The translations under genes and the position numbers were made by a program. A DNA stretch of 64,000 bases, from NCBI RefSeq assembly GCF_021483235.1, contig NZ_JAKEEC010000005.1, positions 62,001 through 126,000 of the forward strand. Direction: 5' to 3'. Below, in pieces: positions 38,060 to 47,859 of the stretch. The notes under the pieces are model-generated. The model had not been told where the DNA came from, searched no databases, and saw only the letters and a program-made list of their open reading frames with translations. Numbering within the stretch: position 1 is the first letter of the stretch; the number at the start of each line of letters is the position of its first letter. Source of the DNA: Arthrobacter alkaliphilus. GTDB lineage: Bacteria; Actinomycetota; Actinomycetes; Actinomycetales; Micrococcaceae.

Positions 38060-38914
38060 TCAGTAGCCTTGTGCATCCAGGATCGCGTCTTCCTCTTCTT
38101 CGGCCGTCCGCCGCTTTGATTTCCGTGGCGCGGGTGACTTGGGCCGAGGCGTCGCGCTGATCTCTTCTTCCTCGTCCTCGGCATCAATCTGCGCATTGCG
38201 GGCCTGTTGCCTGGCCGCGTAGCCGAAACCGACGAACATCAGCACGCCGAAGGCGAACCACTGCAAGGAGTACGAGAGGTGGGTGCCTTCGTCCGTGGCC
38301 GGTTTGGCGAACGGAGCCGGCATCACCGGGACGGCGGGCGATTCCGTGGCGAGCTGTCCGTAGGCCCCGGTCATGATGGGGTAGCCAAGCTCGGAGGCGT
38401 ACGAGGGGAGGTCGATCGATGCCAGTTGGCCGTCCACGGCGCCCCGGTCCAGTTTCGGCTCCGAGGCCTTCAAGCGCGCGACGACGGTGACCTCGCCGGC
38501 CGGCGGGGCCGGGATGCTGTCCGGATGCCCGGGCGTCTTGTTTCCGATAGGCAACCAGCCACGGTCGATGACTACGGCTTCACCGCTCGACAACCGGAAC
38601 GGAACCACGACTTCGTACCCGGGCTGGCCGTTGAGGGGGCGGTTGCGGACCACGCGTTGGCCCGCAAGGTCATAGCTTCCGTGGAGCTCGACTTGTGCCC
38701 ATTCTTTTTCGGGATCCAAGGACTGGAATTGGGCCTTGGCGGCGGAGAAAGGAAGGGGGGTAGCCGAGTAGTTCGAGACAACGCGGTTGATTTCCGCCAA
38801 CGTCTCGGCCCTGCGGTCCATTTGCCAGCGGCCCAGCAAGACGCAGCCGGCGGCAAAGATCAAGGCCAAGACGAAATAGCCCAGCCACTTGCTGGAAAAG
38901 AGGAAGCGGTACAT
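38060..38914 (-). CDS. SURF1 family cytochrome oxidase assembly protein
   Basis: 284 residues. SURF1 helps insert heme A into cytochrome c oxidase subunit I. An N-terminal membrane helix (FVLALIFAAGCVLLGRWQ) leads into the family motif GRWQMDRRAE. The loop has NRPLNGQPGYEVVVPF, and a second helix lies near residues 218-236. The C-terminal 45 residues are charged and lysine-rich (KSPAPRKSKRR). It fits with ctaA and ctaB elsewhere in the window. It lies directly downstream of the 92-residue gene, with abutting stop and start. Confidence 0.93.
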   Translation of the reverse strand: MYRFLFSSKWLGYFVLALIFAAGCVLLGRWQMDRRAETLAEINRVVSNYSATPLPFSAAKAQFQSLDPEKEWAQVELHGSYDLAGQRVVRNRPLNGQPGYEVVVPFRLSSGEAVVIDRGWLPIGNKTPGHPDSIPAPPAGEVTVVARLKASEPKLDRGAVDGQLASIDLPSYASELGYPIMTGAYGQLATESPAVPVMPAPFAKPATDEGTHLSYSLQWFAFGVLMFVGFGYAARQQARNAQIDAEDEEEEISATPRPKSPAPRKSKRRTAEEEEDAILDAQGY

Positions 38915-39189
38915 TCAGTGGGCCTCGCCTGGGTCAACGGTCATAGGGAACGGCTGGGTCTCTTTCCAAAGCCCGCGGGTCTGCAAGTAGTCCTCCAGCC
39001 ATTCCCGGTGTACCGCGCAGGACAGCCACACTTTGCGGCGGTCGGGGGTGTGGATGCGTGGATTGTTCCATAAGAGCTGCCACGTTGCCTCGGCGCGGCA
39101 CGCCTTGCGCGAGCAGACGGCCGGAGTCGCGACGCCCCGGCCCGCATCCTCTTTCTTCTCCAGCCCAAGGCCGCCCATCGTGAAGATAT

Positions 39190-39193
<4 letters not shown>
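38915..39193 (-). CDS. Small conserved Cys/His protein next to SURF1
   Basis: 92 residues. It carries CSRKAC, then WNNPRIHTPDRRKVWLSC, then HREWLEDYL, a C-x4-C and C-x2-H pattern that could bind zinc. Proteins like this are often labelled acetone carboxylase in actinobacterial genomes, but there is no resemblance to that large enzyme, so I leave it unnamed. It overlaps the DUF3099 gene by 4 bp (ATGA) and abuts SURF1, so the three form a coupled unit. Confidence 0.75.
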
Positions 39194-40572
<1,379 letters not shown>

Positions 40573-40717
40573 CAAACGCCGGAGCCCGGTTCTTTGTGGG
40601 GACCCCACAGACGGAATCGGGAATCCCGCTGGCATGATTGACTCGGGACCAATGGAACTTGGACGTTATGGACAAGTTGGACGTTTGAATGCAGACGTTT
40701 TGAATGAAGGAGCATGA

Positions 40718-41467
40718 ATGGGACTGCTGGACAACAAGACGGCGATCGTCACCGGATCTTCGCGTGGCATCGGCGCCGAGGTAGCCAAGATCCTGGCAGG
40801 CGAGGGGGCCGCCGTCGTCGTCAACTACCGCCAGAAGGCGCCACGCGCCAATAAGGTCGTGAGCGAGATTGAAGCGGCGGGAGGGCGCGCCGTCGCCGTT
40901 GGCGCCGACCTGACCACCCAGGAAGGCGTCCAGGCGCTGGCCAGCGCCGCCATGGAAAACTTCGGATCCTTGGACGTCCTAGTCTTGAATGCTTCCGGCG
41001 GCATGGAGTCCGGCATGGAAGAGGACTACGCCCTCAAGCTGAACCGCGACGCCCAGGTCAACATGCTCAACGCCGCGGTCCCGCTCATGCGCGAAGGCTC
41101 CCGCGTTGTCTTCGTCACCAGCCACCAGGCACACTTCATCTCGACCGTTCCGACCATGCCGGAGTATGAGCCGGTTGCACGCAGCAAGCGCGCCGGGGAG
41201 GACGCCTTGCGTGAGCTCCTCCCGAGCCTCGCCGAGAAGGGCATCTCACTGGTGGTGGTTTCCGGCGACATGATCGAAGGCACTGTGACGGCCACCCTCC
41301 TGGACCGCTCCAACCCGGGCGCCATCGAGGCCCGCCGCGCCGAGGCAGGCAAGCTGTACTCGGTGCAGGAGTTCGGCGCCGAGGTGGCCAAGATGGCAAC
41401 GGCCGACGTCGAAAGCGGCCACACCGAATACGTCGGTGGTGCCGACTACTTCGGCAAGGGCGCCTAG
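40718..41467 (+). CDS. SDR oxidoreductase with InhA/FabI-like Tyr-x6-Lys motif
   Basis: 249 residues. The N-terminus is classical SDR (TGSSRGIG, residues 12-19; NASGG at 91-95). At the active site the usual YxxxK reads V153-ARS-K157, so the normal Tyr is Val. Instead, Tyr150 and Lys157 in MPEYEPVARSK give a Tyr-x6-Lys spacing. That is the arrangement of enoyl-ACP reductases, and the context matches InhA (MPAYNWMTVAK). It follows fabG by 145 bases, as inhA follows mabA. I infer a possible enoyl-ACP reductase. A divergent inactive SDR is the alternative. AAGGAG lies upstream of the ATG. Confidence 0.75.
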   Translation: MGLLDNKTAIVTGSSRGIGAEVAKILAGEGAAVVVNYRQKAPRANKVVSEIEAAGGRAVAVGADLTTQEGVQALASAAMENFGSLDVLVLNASGGMESGMEEDYALKLNRDAQVNMLNAAVPLMREGSRVVFVTSHQAHFISTVPTMPEYEPVARSKRAGEDALRELLPSLAEKGISLVVVSGDMIEGTVTATLLDRSNPGAIEARRAEAGKLYSVQEFGAEVAKMATADVESGHTEYVGGADYFGKGA

Positions 41468-41481
41468 CTCCCGGAGGAAAC

Positions 41482-41528
41482 AAAAAGCGGCCCGCGACTG
41501 CCTGAACGGCAGTCCCGGGCCGCTTTTT
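41482..41528. terminator. Bidirectional terminator between the SDR gene and serB
   Basis: A 21-bp stem (41482-41502 and 41508-41528, one mismatch) with a five-base loop. The left arm begins AAAAAGCGGCCCG and the right arm ends in TTTTT, so each strand has a T-run. It serves both converging genes. Confidence 0.9.
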
Positions 41529-41547
41529 GGTGGCGCACGGCGCCGGG

Positions 41548-42441
41548 CTAGACGCCGGCGATGTGCCGGACGGCGTCGAGGTACGGCATGTTGATGGCGG
41601 CGTCGGCAACGGCACGGACGGCAGGCTTGGCGTTGAAGGCGACGCCGATGCCGGCGGCTCCGAGCATGTCGAGGTCGTTCGCGCCGTCGCCCACTGCGAT
41701 GGTGTGCTCAAGGTCGATTCCCTCGGCGGCCGCCCATTCGCGGAGGTACTTCTCCTTGGCCGCGCGGTCGATGACGTCGCCAAGGACCCTGCCCGTGAGG
41801 AGCCCGTCAACGATTTCGAGTTCATTCGCGATCCAGTAGTCCAGCCCGAGTTCCTCGGCGATGGGTTGCAGGATCTGGTTGAAGCCGCCGGAAACAACGG
41901 CCACCGCATGTCCGGCCGCCTTGAAGGCGGCAACGAGTTCCGCCGCGCCCTCGCTCAACCGCACCTCGGCGCGGACGGCATCGACGACGGCGGCCGGCAG
42001 CCCCGCGAGGACCGCCACCCGGGCGTGAAGGCTTTGCGCGAAATCCAGTTCGCCCCGCATCGCGGCCTCGGTCACGGCAGCCACTTCCTCGCGCTTTCCG
42101 GCGTGCGCGGCAAGGAGTTCGATTACTTCCTGCTGGATCAGCGTGGAGTCCACATCCATGATCAGCAGCTTGCGCGAAGCGTTGCGCAACGCGTCGGCGA
42201 CGATCGCGGTGTCCATGCCCGGTGCGGCGGCCTCGGCGACGCTGCGCCGGATGCCCGACAGGTCGGCGACGGTGGCTCCGTCAACGGCCAGGCCCATGGT
42301 GTAGACCCCGAAGCGCTCGTCGCCCGAACGCGACTCTGACGTCAACGAAGCCCCCGATTCGGACAGCACCTCGCGCAGGTGTTCAAGCTCCGAAAGGGAC
42401 AAATTCACGCCATAGCTGACCGCAGTCAAGTTCGAACTCAT
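41548..42441 (-). CDS. serB: Phosphoserine phosphatase
   Basis: 297 residues. It removes phosphate from phosphoserine, the last step of serine synthesis. An ACT-like N-terminal region (about 1-85) precedes the HAD domain: the nucleophile motif LLIMDVDSTLIQQE near residue 94, the motif II Ser in AVVSGGFNQIL, the Lys in RAAKEKYL and the metal-binding VGDGANDLDML. All catalytic residues are present. Confidence 0.93.
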   Translation of the reverse strand: MSSNLTAVSYGVNLSLSELEHLREVLSESGASLTSESRSGDERFGVYTMGLAVDGATVADLSGIRRSVAEAAAPGMDTAIVADALRNASRKLLIMDVDSTLIQQEVIELLAAHAGKREEVAAVTEAAMRGELDFAQSLHARVAVLAGLPAAVVDAVRAEVRLSEGAAELVAAFKAAGHAVAVVSGGFNQILQPIAEELGLDYWIANELEIVDGLLTGRVLGDVIDRAAKEKYLREWAAAEGIDLEHTIAVGDGANDLDMLGAAGIGVAFNAKPAVRAVADAAINMPYLDAVRHIAGV

Positions 42442-42566
42442 GGCTGCAATCTTAGCGAGGGGCGAACCGCCGCCCGAACCGGTGTTTCATCCACGTCGTC
42501 GCACAAAGCATGTGACCGAAGTTCCAGTTATCTATCGCCCCTGTTTTTGTCCTAGTGTCTACTCCT

Positions 42567-43352
42567 ATGAGTGATGTTCTTGAATTGGCTTCCGTCAGCG
42601 TTGTCCGAGGCACCAAGACCCTGTTGGACAAGGTTGACTGGCAGGTCAATGAAGGCGAACGTTGGGTCATCCTCGGTCCCAACGGTGCCGGGAAGACCAC
42701 GTTGCTCCAGATTGCGGCCGCCCGCATGCACCCCACCAGCGGGAAAGCCGGGATCCTTGATGAGACGCTCGGCCGCGTGGACGTCTTCGAACTCCGCCCG
42801 CGCATCGGCCTATCCTCCGCGGCCCTGGCCACCCAGATCCCTGAGCATGAGAACGTGCTTAACGTCGTGGTCACCGCTGCCTACGGCGTGACGGGCCGCT
42901 GGCGCGAGGGATACGAGCGCGACGACGAGCGGCGCGCCTTCGGCCTCCTCAACGAATGGGGGATGGGCCCCTTGTTGAACCGTTCTTTTGCCTCGCTTTC
43001 CGAAGGCGAGCGCAAGCGCGTGCAGATCGCCCGCGCCCTCATGACGGACCCGGAGCTCCTCCTGCTCGACGAGCCGGCCGCGGGCCTTGACCTCGGTGGA
43101 CGCGAAGAGCTCGTCCATAAACTCGGCGAACTTGCCCGTGACGAAGACGCTCCCGCCATGGTCCTTGTGACCCACCACCTCGAAGAAGTCCCGCCGGGAT
43201 TCACCCACGCCATGCTGCTGCGCGACGGCGGCGTGGTGGCGTCGGGCCCCATTGAGGAGGTCCTCACCGAGGAGCACCTCAGCGACACTTTCGGCCTGCC
43301 CCTGGACGTGACGGAAAACTCCGGCCGCTACACGGCCACCGCACGCCGCTAA
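42567..43352 (+). CDS. Stand-alone ABC ATPase
   Basis: 261 residues from the ATG at 42567; a GTG at 42555 is possible. Walker A is LGPNGAGKTTLLQ, the signature is ASLSEGERKRVQIARAL (SEGE in place of SGGQ), Walker B is LLLLDEPAAGLD and the switch is VTHHLEEVPPGF. No membrane partner lies nearby. It resembles YlmA/ModF-type ATPases of unknown role. TAGTGT (42553-42558) lies eight bases before the ATG and no ribosome site is seen, so a leaderless transcript is likely. Confidence 0.87.
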   Translation: MSDVLELASVSVVRGTKTLLDKVDWQVNEGERWVILGPNGAGKTTLLQIAAARMHPTSGKAGILDETLGRVDVFELRPRIGLSSAALATQIPEHENVLNVVVTAAYGVTGRWREGYERDDERRAFGLLNEWGMGPLLNRSFASLSEGERKRVQIARALMTDPELLLLDEPAAGLDLGGREELVHKLGELARDEDAPAMVLVTHHLEEVPPGFTHAMLLRDGGVVASGPIEEVLTEEHLSDTFGLPLDVTENSGRYTATARR

Positions 43353-43370
43353 GCGCCGCTGCCAGAAACA

Positions 43371-44156
43371 GTGGAGATACTCAGCGGCATCCTGGTCTTC
43401 TTAGCGGGCTTGTGGGCGGGGACCATCAACAGCGTGGTCGGCTCGGGCACGCTCGTCACGTTCCCGGTCCTCATCGCACTCGGCTACGCACCTGTTACGG
43501 CCTCCATCAGCAATGCCATGGGCCTCGTGGCAGGAAACGTCACCGGGGCCTGGGGCTACCGGCACGAACTGAGGGGCCGTGGCCGGCAACTGCTTAGGCT
43601 TTTGCCGGCGTCGGTCCTTGGCGGCATCACGGGCGCGTGGCTGCTGCTGCACCTCCCCGAGAAGGTCTTCTACTACGCCGCTCCCATCCTGATCGTCGTC
43701 GCGCTGCTCATGGTGCTTTTCCAACCCAGGCTCCAGCGGTGGGTCCAGGACCGGGAAGGCAACCCGGAGCATGCCATCCATGACAAGCGGCACACGGTCA
43801 TCCTGGTGGTCTTGGTGTACCTCGCCGGGGTGTATGGCGGCTACTTTGTGGCAGCCCAAGGCATCCTGCTCGTCGGCATTCTGGGTGTCTTCATGACCGG
43901 GACCATCCAGAACGCCAACGCGATGAAGAACATCCTGGTGCTGGCCGTCAACGTGGTGGCCGCGTGCTCCTACCTCTTGATTGCGTTCGGGCGGATCGAA
44001 TGGCCGGTGGTGGCAGTCATTGCGGTCAGTTCCTTGATCGGCGGCCTGGTGGGTTCCAAAGTAGGCCGCCGCCTGAAGCCCCTCGCCCTGCGGATCGTGA
44101 TTTTCGCCCTCGGGCTCGTGGCACTGGGCTTCATGATCGCCAACCTGCTGAAATAG
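43371..44156 (+). CDS. TauE/SafE family permease (sulfite exporter-like)
   Basis: 261 residues with about eight membrane helices in two similar halves. The family start GLWAGTINSVVGSGTLVTFPVLIALGY is clear in outline (about residues 12-35), and the second-half repeat IQNANAMKNILVLAVNVVA is present. Members export sulfite, sulfonates or other small organic anions. The GTG at 43371 is 18 bases after the ATPase gene, but TauE proteins do not use ATPases, so the pairing is probably only an operon neighbour. Confidence 0.88.
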   Translation: MEILSGILVFLAGLWAGTINSVVGSGTLVTFPVLIALGYAPVTASISNAMGLVAGNVTGAWGYRHELRGRGRQLLRLLPASVLGGITGAWLLLHLPEKVFYYAAPILIVVALLMVLFQPRLQRWVQDREGNPEHAIHDKRHTVILVVLVYLAGVYGGYFVAAQGILLVGILGVFMTGTIQNANAMKNILVLAVNVVAACSYLLIAFGRIEWPVVAVIAVSSLIGGLVGSKVGRRLKPLALRIVIFALGLVALGFMIANLLK

Positions 44157-44162
44157 GAACCC

Positions 44163-45020
44163 GTGACCTTCCACTACCTTGAGTCCGCCGACGATCCCCG
44201 CGTTGCCGACTACACACAACTGACGGATGTCCACCTCCGCAAGCTCCGCGAGCCCGAGGAAGGCATGTATATTGCCGAGTCGTCGCGGGTCCTGCGGCGG
44301 GCCCTCGCGGCCGGGCACCGCCCCCGCTCCTTCTTCCTTGCGGAAAAGTGGTTGGCAGACCTCGACGATGTCTTCCAACAGTTCCCTGAGGTGCCGGCCT
44401 ACATCGGCACGGCGTCCCTGCTCGAGGAAATCACCGGATTCCACCTGCACCGCGGCGCCATGGCGGCAATGCATCGCCCCGCACCGCTTCCGCTCGGGGA
44501 CCTTCTGGCCGGGGCACAGCGCGTGGCTGGGCTGGAGGACGATTCTTCACGATCGAAAGGCGCTCCGCACCGGTCGAGGATCGCGATCCTGGAAGACCTG
44601 ACCGATCATACAAACGTAGGTGCGATTTTCCGCAGCGCCGCAGCAATCGGTGTTGACGCTGTCCTGGTCTCGCCACAGTGCGCCGACCCGCTCTATCGAC
44701 GTTCCATCCGGGTGTCGATGGGGACCGTGTTCCAGGTTCCTTGGACGCGGATCGAATCGTGGCCTGGGGACCTTGAGGTCCTCAAGGAAGCAGGCTACTT
44801 GGTGGCTGGCATGTCGCTCGGCGAAGGGGCGATTACACTCGATGAGCTGGTCGCCCAGGACCATCCGAACCTGGCGCTGGTCTTCGGAACTGAAGGCGAG
44901 GGGCTGAGGCCGGAGACCGACCAGGTGCTTGACGCGCGCGTAACGATTCCGATGATGAACGGCGTGGATTCGCTGAATGTCGCGGCGTCATCCGCGGTTG
45001 CTTTCTACGCGACGCGGTAG
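44163..45020 (+). CDS. SpoU/TrmH-family RNA 2'-O-methyltransferase
   Basis: 285 residues. The N-terminal substrate-binding part precedes a SPOUT fold with the three motifs: motif 1 EDLTDHTNVGAIFRSAAA near residue 143, motif 2 LALVFGTEGEGL near 237 and motif 3 IPMMNGVDSLNVAASSA near 262. It would methylate a ribose in rRNA or tRNA with S-adenosylmethionine. Target unknown. GTG start with AGGAA upstream. Confidence 0.93.
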   Translation: MTFHYLESADDPRVADYTQLTDVHLRKLREPEEGMYIAESSRVLRRALAAGHRPRSFFLAEKWLADLDDVFQQFPEVPAYIGTASLLEEITGFHLHRGAMAAMHRPAPLPLGDLLAGAQRVAGLEDDSSRSKGAPHRSRIAILEDLTDHTNVGAIFRSAAAIGVDAVLVSPQCADPLYRRSIRVSMGTVFQVPWTRIESWPGDLEVLKEAGYLVAGMSLGEGAITLDELVAQDHPNLALVFGTEGEGLRPETDQVLDARVTIPMMNGVDSLNVAASSAVAFYATR

Positions 45021-45228
45021 GCGGAAGCTCCCTTGATGTCGGGGGTTATTGTTCTGTATTAATGACCGGGTGCTACAGCTGGACCGGACAAAACCAGATC
45101 TGCGCACAATCTAGTCCTCCAGGATGATGTATCCCTCGGCGCCGGAGACATAAAGTGAGAGACGATCATCACTTTTGTCTGCTTAATCCATGCCAGCCCG
45201 CGACTGCGCATAACGCACAAGGAGGAAC

Positions 45229-45465
45229 ATGCTTGCCTTCCGGTACGTGTACAGCGCCGTATTCCTCTTCGCGGTTTTTTGGGCGATCTTTCTCGAAGAC
45301 CTCCCGGTCTTCGGGCGGCTCGTCTTCCCGCTCTTTGTGCTCATTCCCCTGATCCTCAACGAAATACAGATCCAGAAGACACGGAAGCTGAGAGCAGAAC
45401 TCCGCTCACACGAGGCAACGTCCCTGCGGAACGAGGTCCACCATGACTACAGGGAAACAAGCTAG
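45229..45465 (+). CDS. Small hypothetical membrane protein
   Basis: 78 residues. A strong AAGGAGG lies five bases before the ATG, which is the main reason to accept it. It has two hydrophobic helices (about 8-24 and 29-46), then a charged tail, QIQKTRKLRAELRSHEA. No known family is recognised. The 208 bases upstream hold no other gene; an inverted repeat AAAGTGA/TCACTTT (45152-45158, 45169-45175) lies in that gap. Confidence 0.65.
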   Translation: MLAFRYVYSAVFLFAVFWAIFLEDLPVFGRLVFPLFVLIPLILNEIQIQKTRKLRAELRSHEATSLRNEVHHDYRETS

Positions 45466-45539
45466 CCAGAACGCTTGCTTTCGCTTCGTCGGCGGGTGCC
45501 TTCTACGCGACGAGGTCGTGAACGGCGCGGTCCCCATTC

Positions 45540-46166
45540 TCATTTGGTGGGGTCGGACGCGTAACGGGGGAGTCCGGCGGGCCGGTATGTCTGCAGGATG
45601 ATTCCCTTCGGGAAGGCCCGCGTCGCCGTCAGTTCGAGCGCTAGATCGGGGCCTTGTTCCGGGAACAGCCGCTCGCCTTGGCCTACGATCACGGGGCACA
45701 CGAGCAGGGTGAGCTCGTCGACAAGGCCGCTTGCAAGCAGCCAGCGGGTGAGTGCGCCGCTGCCATGAACCTGCAGTTCGCCGCCAGGCTGGGCCTTGAG
45801 GTCACGTATCACGCTGGCAAGGTTCCCGGAGAGCACGGTTGTGTTCGCCCAGGACGGGTCGGTGAGGGTGGTGGATGCAACGTATTTCGACTTGGTGTTC
45901 AAGGCTGCGGAGATCGGGTTGTCGCCATGGTCGGAGCCCCAGGTGCCGGTTCCCCAGGACCAGGCGAACATCTCGTAGGTGCGTCGGCCGAACAGGAACG
46001 CGTCGGCGCGCTGGTAGTAGTCGCTGACGTAGGCCTGCGACTCGTCGTCGAACAGCGGCCTGGCCCAGCCGCCTCTGTCCATGCCCGGGTCGAAGTCGGG
46101 ATGGCGTCCGCCGTTGGACTGATAGACGCCGTCGACAGACACTTGGATGTTGACCTTCAGTTCCAT
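45540..46166 (-). CDS. Dihydrofolate reductase-like (RibD C-terminal domain) protein
   Basis: 208 residues from the ATG at 46166 with GAGGA upstream. The RibD_C/DHFR-like fold is shown by MELKVNIQVSVDGVY at the start, ADAFLFGRRTYEMF near 58, LQVHGSGALTRWLL near 135 and the late LLVCPVIVGQGERLF. Proteins of this type are NADPH-dependent reductases of unknown substrate. It is divergent from rpmE2. Confidence 0.88.
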   Translation of the reverse strand: MELKVNIQVSVDGVYQSNGGRHPDFDPGMDRGGWARPLFDDESQAYVSDYYQRADAFLFGRRTYEMFAWSWGTGTWGSDHGDNPISAALNTKSKYVASTTLTDPSWANTTVLSGNLASVIRDLKAQPGGELQVHGSGALTRWLLASGLVDELTLLVCPVIVGQGERLFPEQGPDLALELTATRAFPKGIILQTYRPAGLPRYASDPTK

Positions 46167-46422
46167 GGCAGTGGTTCCTCGTCCCATCGTGGCGGTCGTT
46201 TTGGTACCCCGCCTGATTGCCCGATATGTCGCTTAAAAAGTGAAGCACGCTCGGCCACGGCTGAGTATGCATTGGGCTGTGTCGACGTTGTTCGTCGCAG
46301 GGTGCGGTTTCCGCTATGATTGATTGTTGGCCCGGCACGGGGAATTTGTTTTCAATGCGCGGTCCGAATCCATTCATACCTGGCAGCTGGCAAAATCCAG
46401 CTGCGCGAACAAAGGTCCCATT

Positions 46423-46680
46423 ATGAAGTCTGATATCCACCCGAAGTACGAAGCTGTTGTCTTCAACGACCTGGCTTCCGGCGTCAAGTTCCTGACCAAG
46501 TCCACTGTGTCCTCTTCCAAGACCATCGAGTGGGAAGACGGCAACACCTACCCGGTCATCGACGTCGAAATCTCCTCCGAGTCCCACCCGTTCTACACGG
46601 GCAAGCAGCGCATCATGGACTCTGCAGGCCGCGTCGAGCGCTTCAACGCTCGCTTCAAGGGCTTCGGCGGCAAGAAGTAA
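46423..46680 (+). CDS. rpmE2: Ribosomal protein bL31 type B
   Basis: 85 residues. [27 protein letters not shown] and [24 protein letters not shown] identify bL31. The zinc-binding cysteines of type A L31 are absent, so this is the zinc-independent type B paralogue, often induced by zinc limitation through Zur. I see no clear Zur site. TATGAT (46315-46320) upstream may be the -10, giving a leader of about 95 bases. The frame stays open upstream, but homology begins at the ATG. Confidence 0.95.
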   Translation: MKSDIHPKYEAVVFNDLASGVKFLTKSTVSSSKTIEWEDGNTYPVIDVEISSESHPFYTGKQRIMDSAGRVERFNARFKGFGGKK

Positions 46681-46704
46681 CCAACTTCACCTCCAAGCTT
46701 CACC

Positions 46705-46746
46705 AAAAGCCCGCACCCGCCGAATCCTCGGCAGCTGCGGGCTTTT
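46705..46746 (+). terminator. rpmE2 terminator
   Basis: AAAAGCCCGCA (46705-46715) pairs perfectly with TGCGGGCTTTT (46736-46746), with a short inner stem in the loop. It lies 25 bases after the rpmE2 stop. Confidence 0.8.
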
Positions 46747-46761
46747 GCGTTTTCGGGCAGG

Positions 46762-47859
46762 ATGGACGCCATGACTTCCAGCGCGCTTTCCGAGCAGAAC
46801 GAACCCCGGCTCCACGGTGAATACAAGGTTCCCGGCGGGAAGCTCGTGGTGGTGGACCTCGAGGTGGTCGATGGGCGGTTCGCGCAGGTCTCGCTCAGCG
46901 GCGACTTTTTCCTGGAACCGGACGAGGCCCTGTTGGACATCAACCGGGCGCTCACGGGCCTTCCGGAAGGTTCGACGCCGGGAGAGATTTCCGCGGCCGT
47001 CTCCGCCGCGCTGCCTCCCGGCGCCGTCCTGTTCGGCTTCTCTGCCGACGCCGTCGCCGTCGCTGTCCGCAGGGCGCTCTCCAAGGCCAGCGGGTGGGCG
47101 GACCACCAGTGGGAGGTCATCCCGCCGTCCGTCCTTCCCACCCGCCTTAACGTAGCCCTGGACGAGGTCCTCACCGAACGCGTCGGCGCGGGCCTCCGCA
47201 ACCCCACCCTGCGTTTTTGGGACTGGGAGGAGCCGTCCGTGGTGATCGGCAGCTTCCAGTCCTTCCGCAATGAAGTCGATCCCGACGGCGTGGCGCGCCA
47301 CGGCATCACAGTGGTCCGCCGCATCAGCGGCGGGGGAGCCATGTTCATGGAATCGGGCAACTGCATCACTTATTCCCTTTATGTGCCGCAGAGCCTCGTA
47401 GATGGGATCAGCTTCGCCGATTCCTACGCGTTCCTGGACGCGTGGGTCATGGCCGCCCTGGAAAAACTGGGCATTACCGCCTTCTACGTCCCGCTCAATG
47501 ACATCGCCACCGATCAAGGCAAGATCGGAGGTGCGGCGCAAAAGCGCCTTGCCAACGGCGGCATGTTGCACCACGTCACCATGAGCTACGACATCGACGC
47601 CGACAAGATGGTTGAGGTGTTGCGCATCGGAAAGGAAAAGCTTTCCGACAAAGGCACGCGCAGCGCCAAGAAACGGGTCGATCCCCTCAGGCGGCAGACC
47701 GGCCTGGCCCGGACGGAAATCATCGACGCCATGCAGGCGGTGTTCACCGAACGCTACGGTGCCACAGAGTCCCGCATCACCGACGAGGAATTGGCAACAG
47801 CCCGGGAGCGGGTGCAGTCAAAGTTCGGCACCGAAGAATGGCTGCACCGGGTTCCTTAG
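46762..47859 (+). CDS. lplA: Lipoate-protein ligase A with accessory domain at the N-terminus
   Basis: 365 residues. It attaches lipoate to E2 and GcvH proteins. The catalytic domain (about 110-340) shows the lipoate-binding RRISGGGAMFMESGNCITYS and the catalytic lysine in DQGKIGGAAQKR. The first 95 residues, HGEYKVPGGKLVVVDLEV to SGDFFLEPDEALLDI, resemble the domain that is C-terminal in E. coli LplA and separate (LplB) in some archaea, so the domain order is permuted. Its last codons are part of a sequence duplicated 548 bp away beside pepN. Confidence 0.9.
   Translation: MDAMTSSALSEQNEPRLHGEYKVPGGKLVVVDLEVVDGRFAQVSLSGDFFLEPDEALLDINRALTGLPEGSTPGEISAAVSAALPPGAVLFGFSADAVAVAVRRALSKASGWADHQWEVIPPSVLPTRLNVALDEVLTERVGAGLRNPTLRFWDWEEPSVVIGSFQSFRNEVDPDGVARHGITVVRRISGGGAMFMESGNCITYSLYVPQSLVDGISFADSYAFLDAWVMAALEKLGITAFYVPLNDIATDQGKIGGAAQKRLANGGMLHHVTMSYDIDADKMVEVLRIGKEKLSDKGTRSAKKRVDPLRRQTGLARTEIIDAMQAVFTERYGATESRITDEELATARERVQSKFGTEEWLHRVP

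Noticed and set aside
46167..46422. Zur box in front of the type B L31 gene
   Set aside because: I looked for the TGAAAATGATTTTCA-like palindrome and found only weak half matches.
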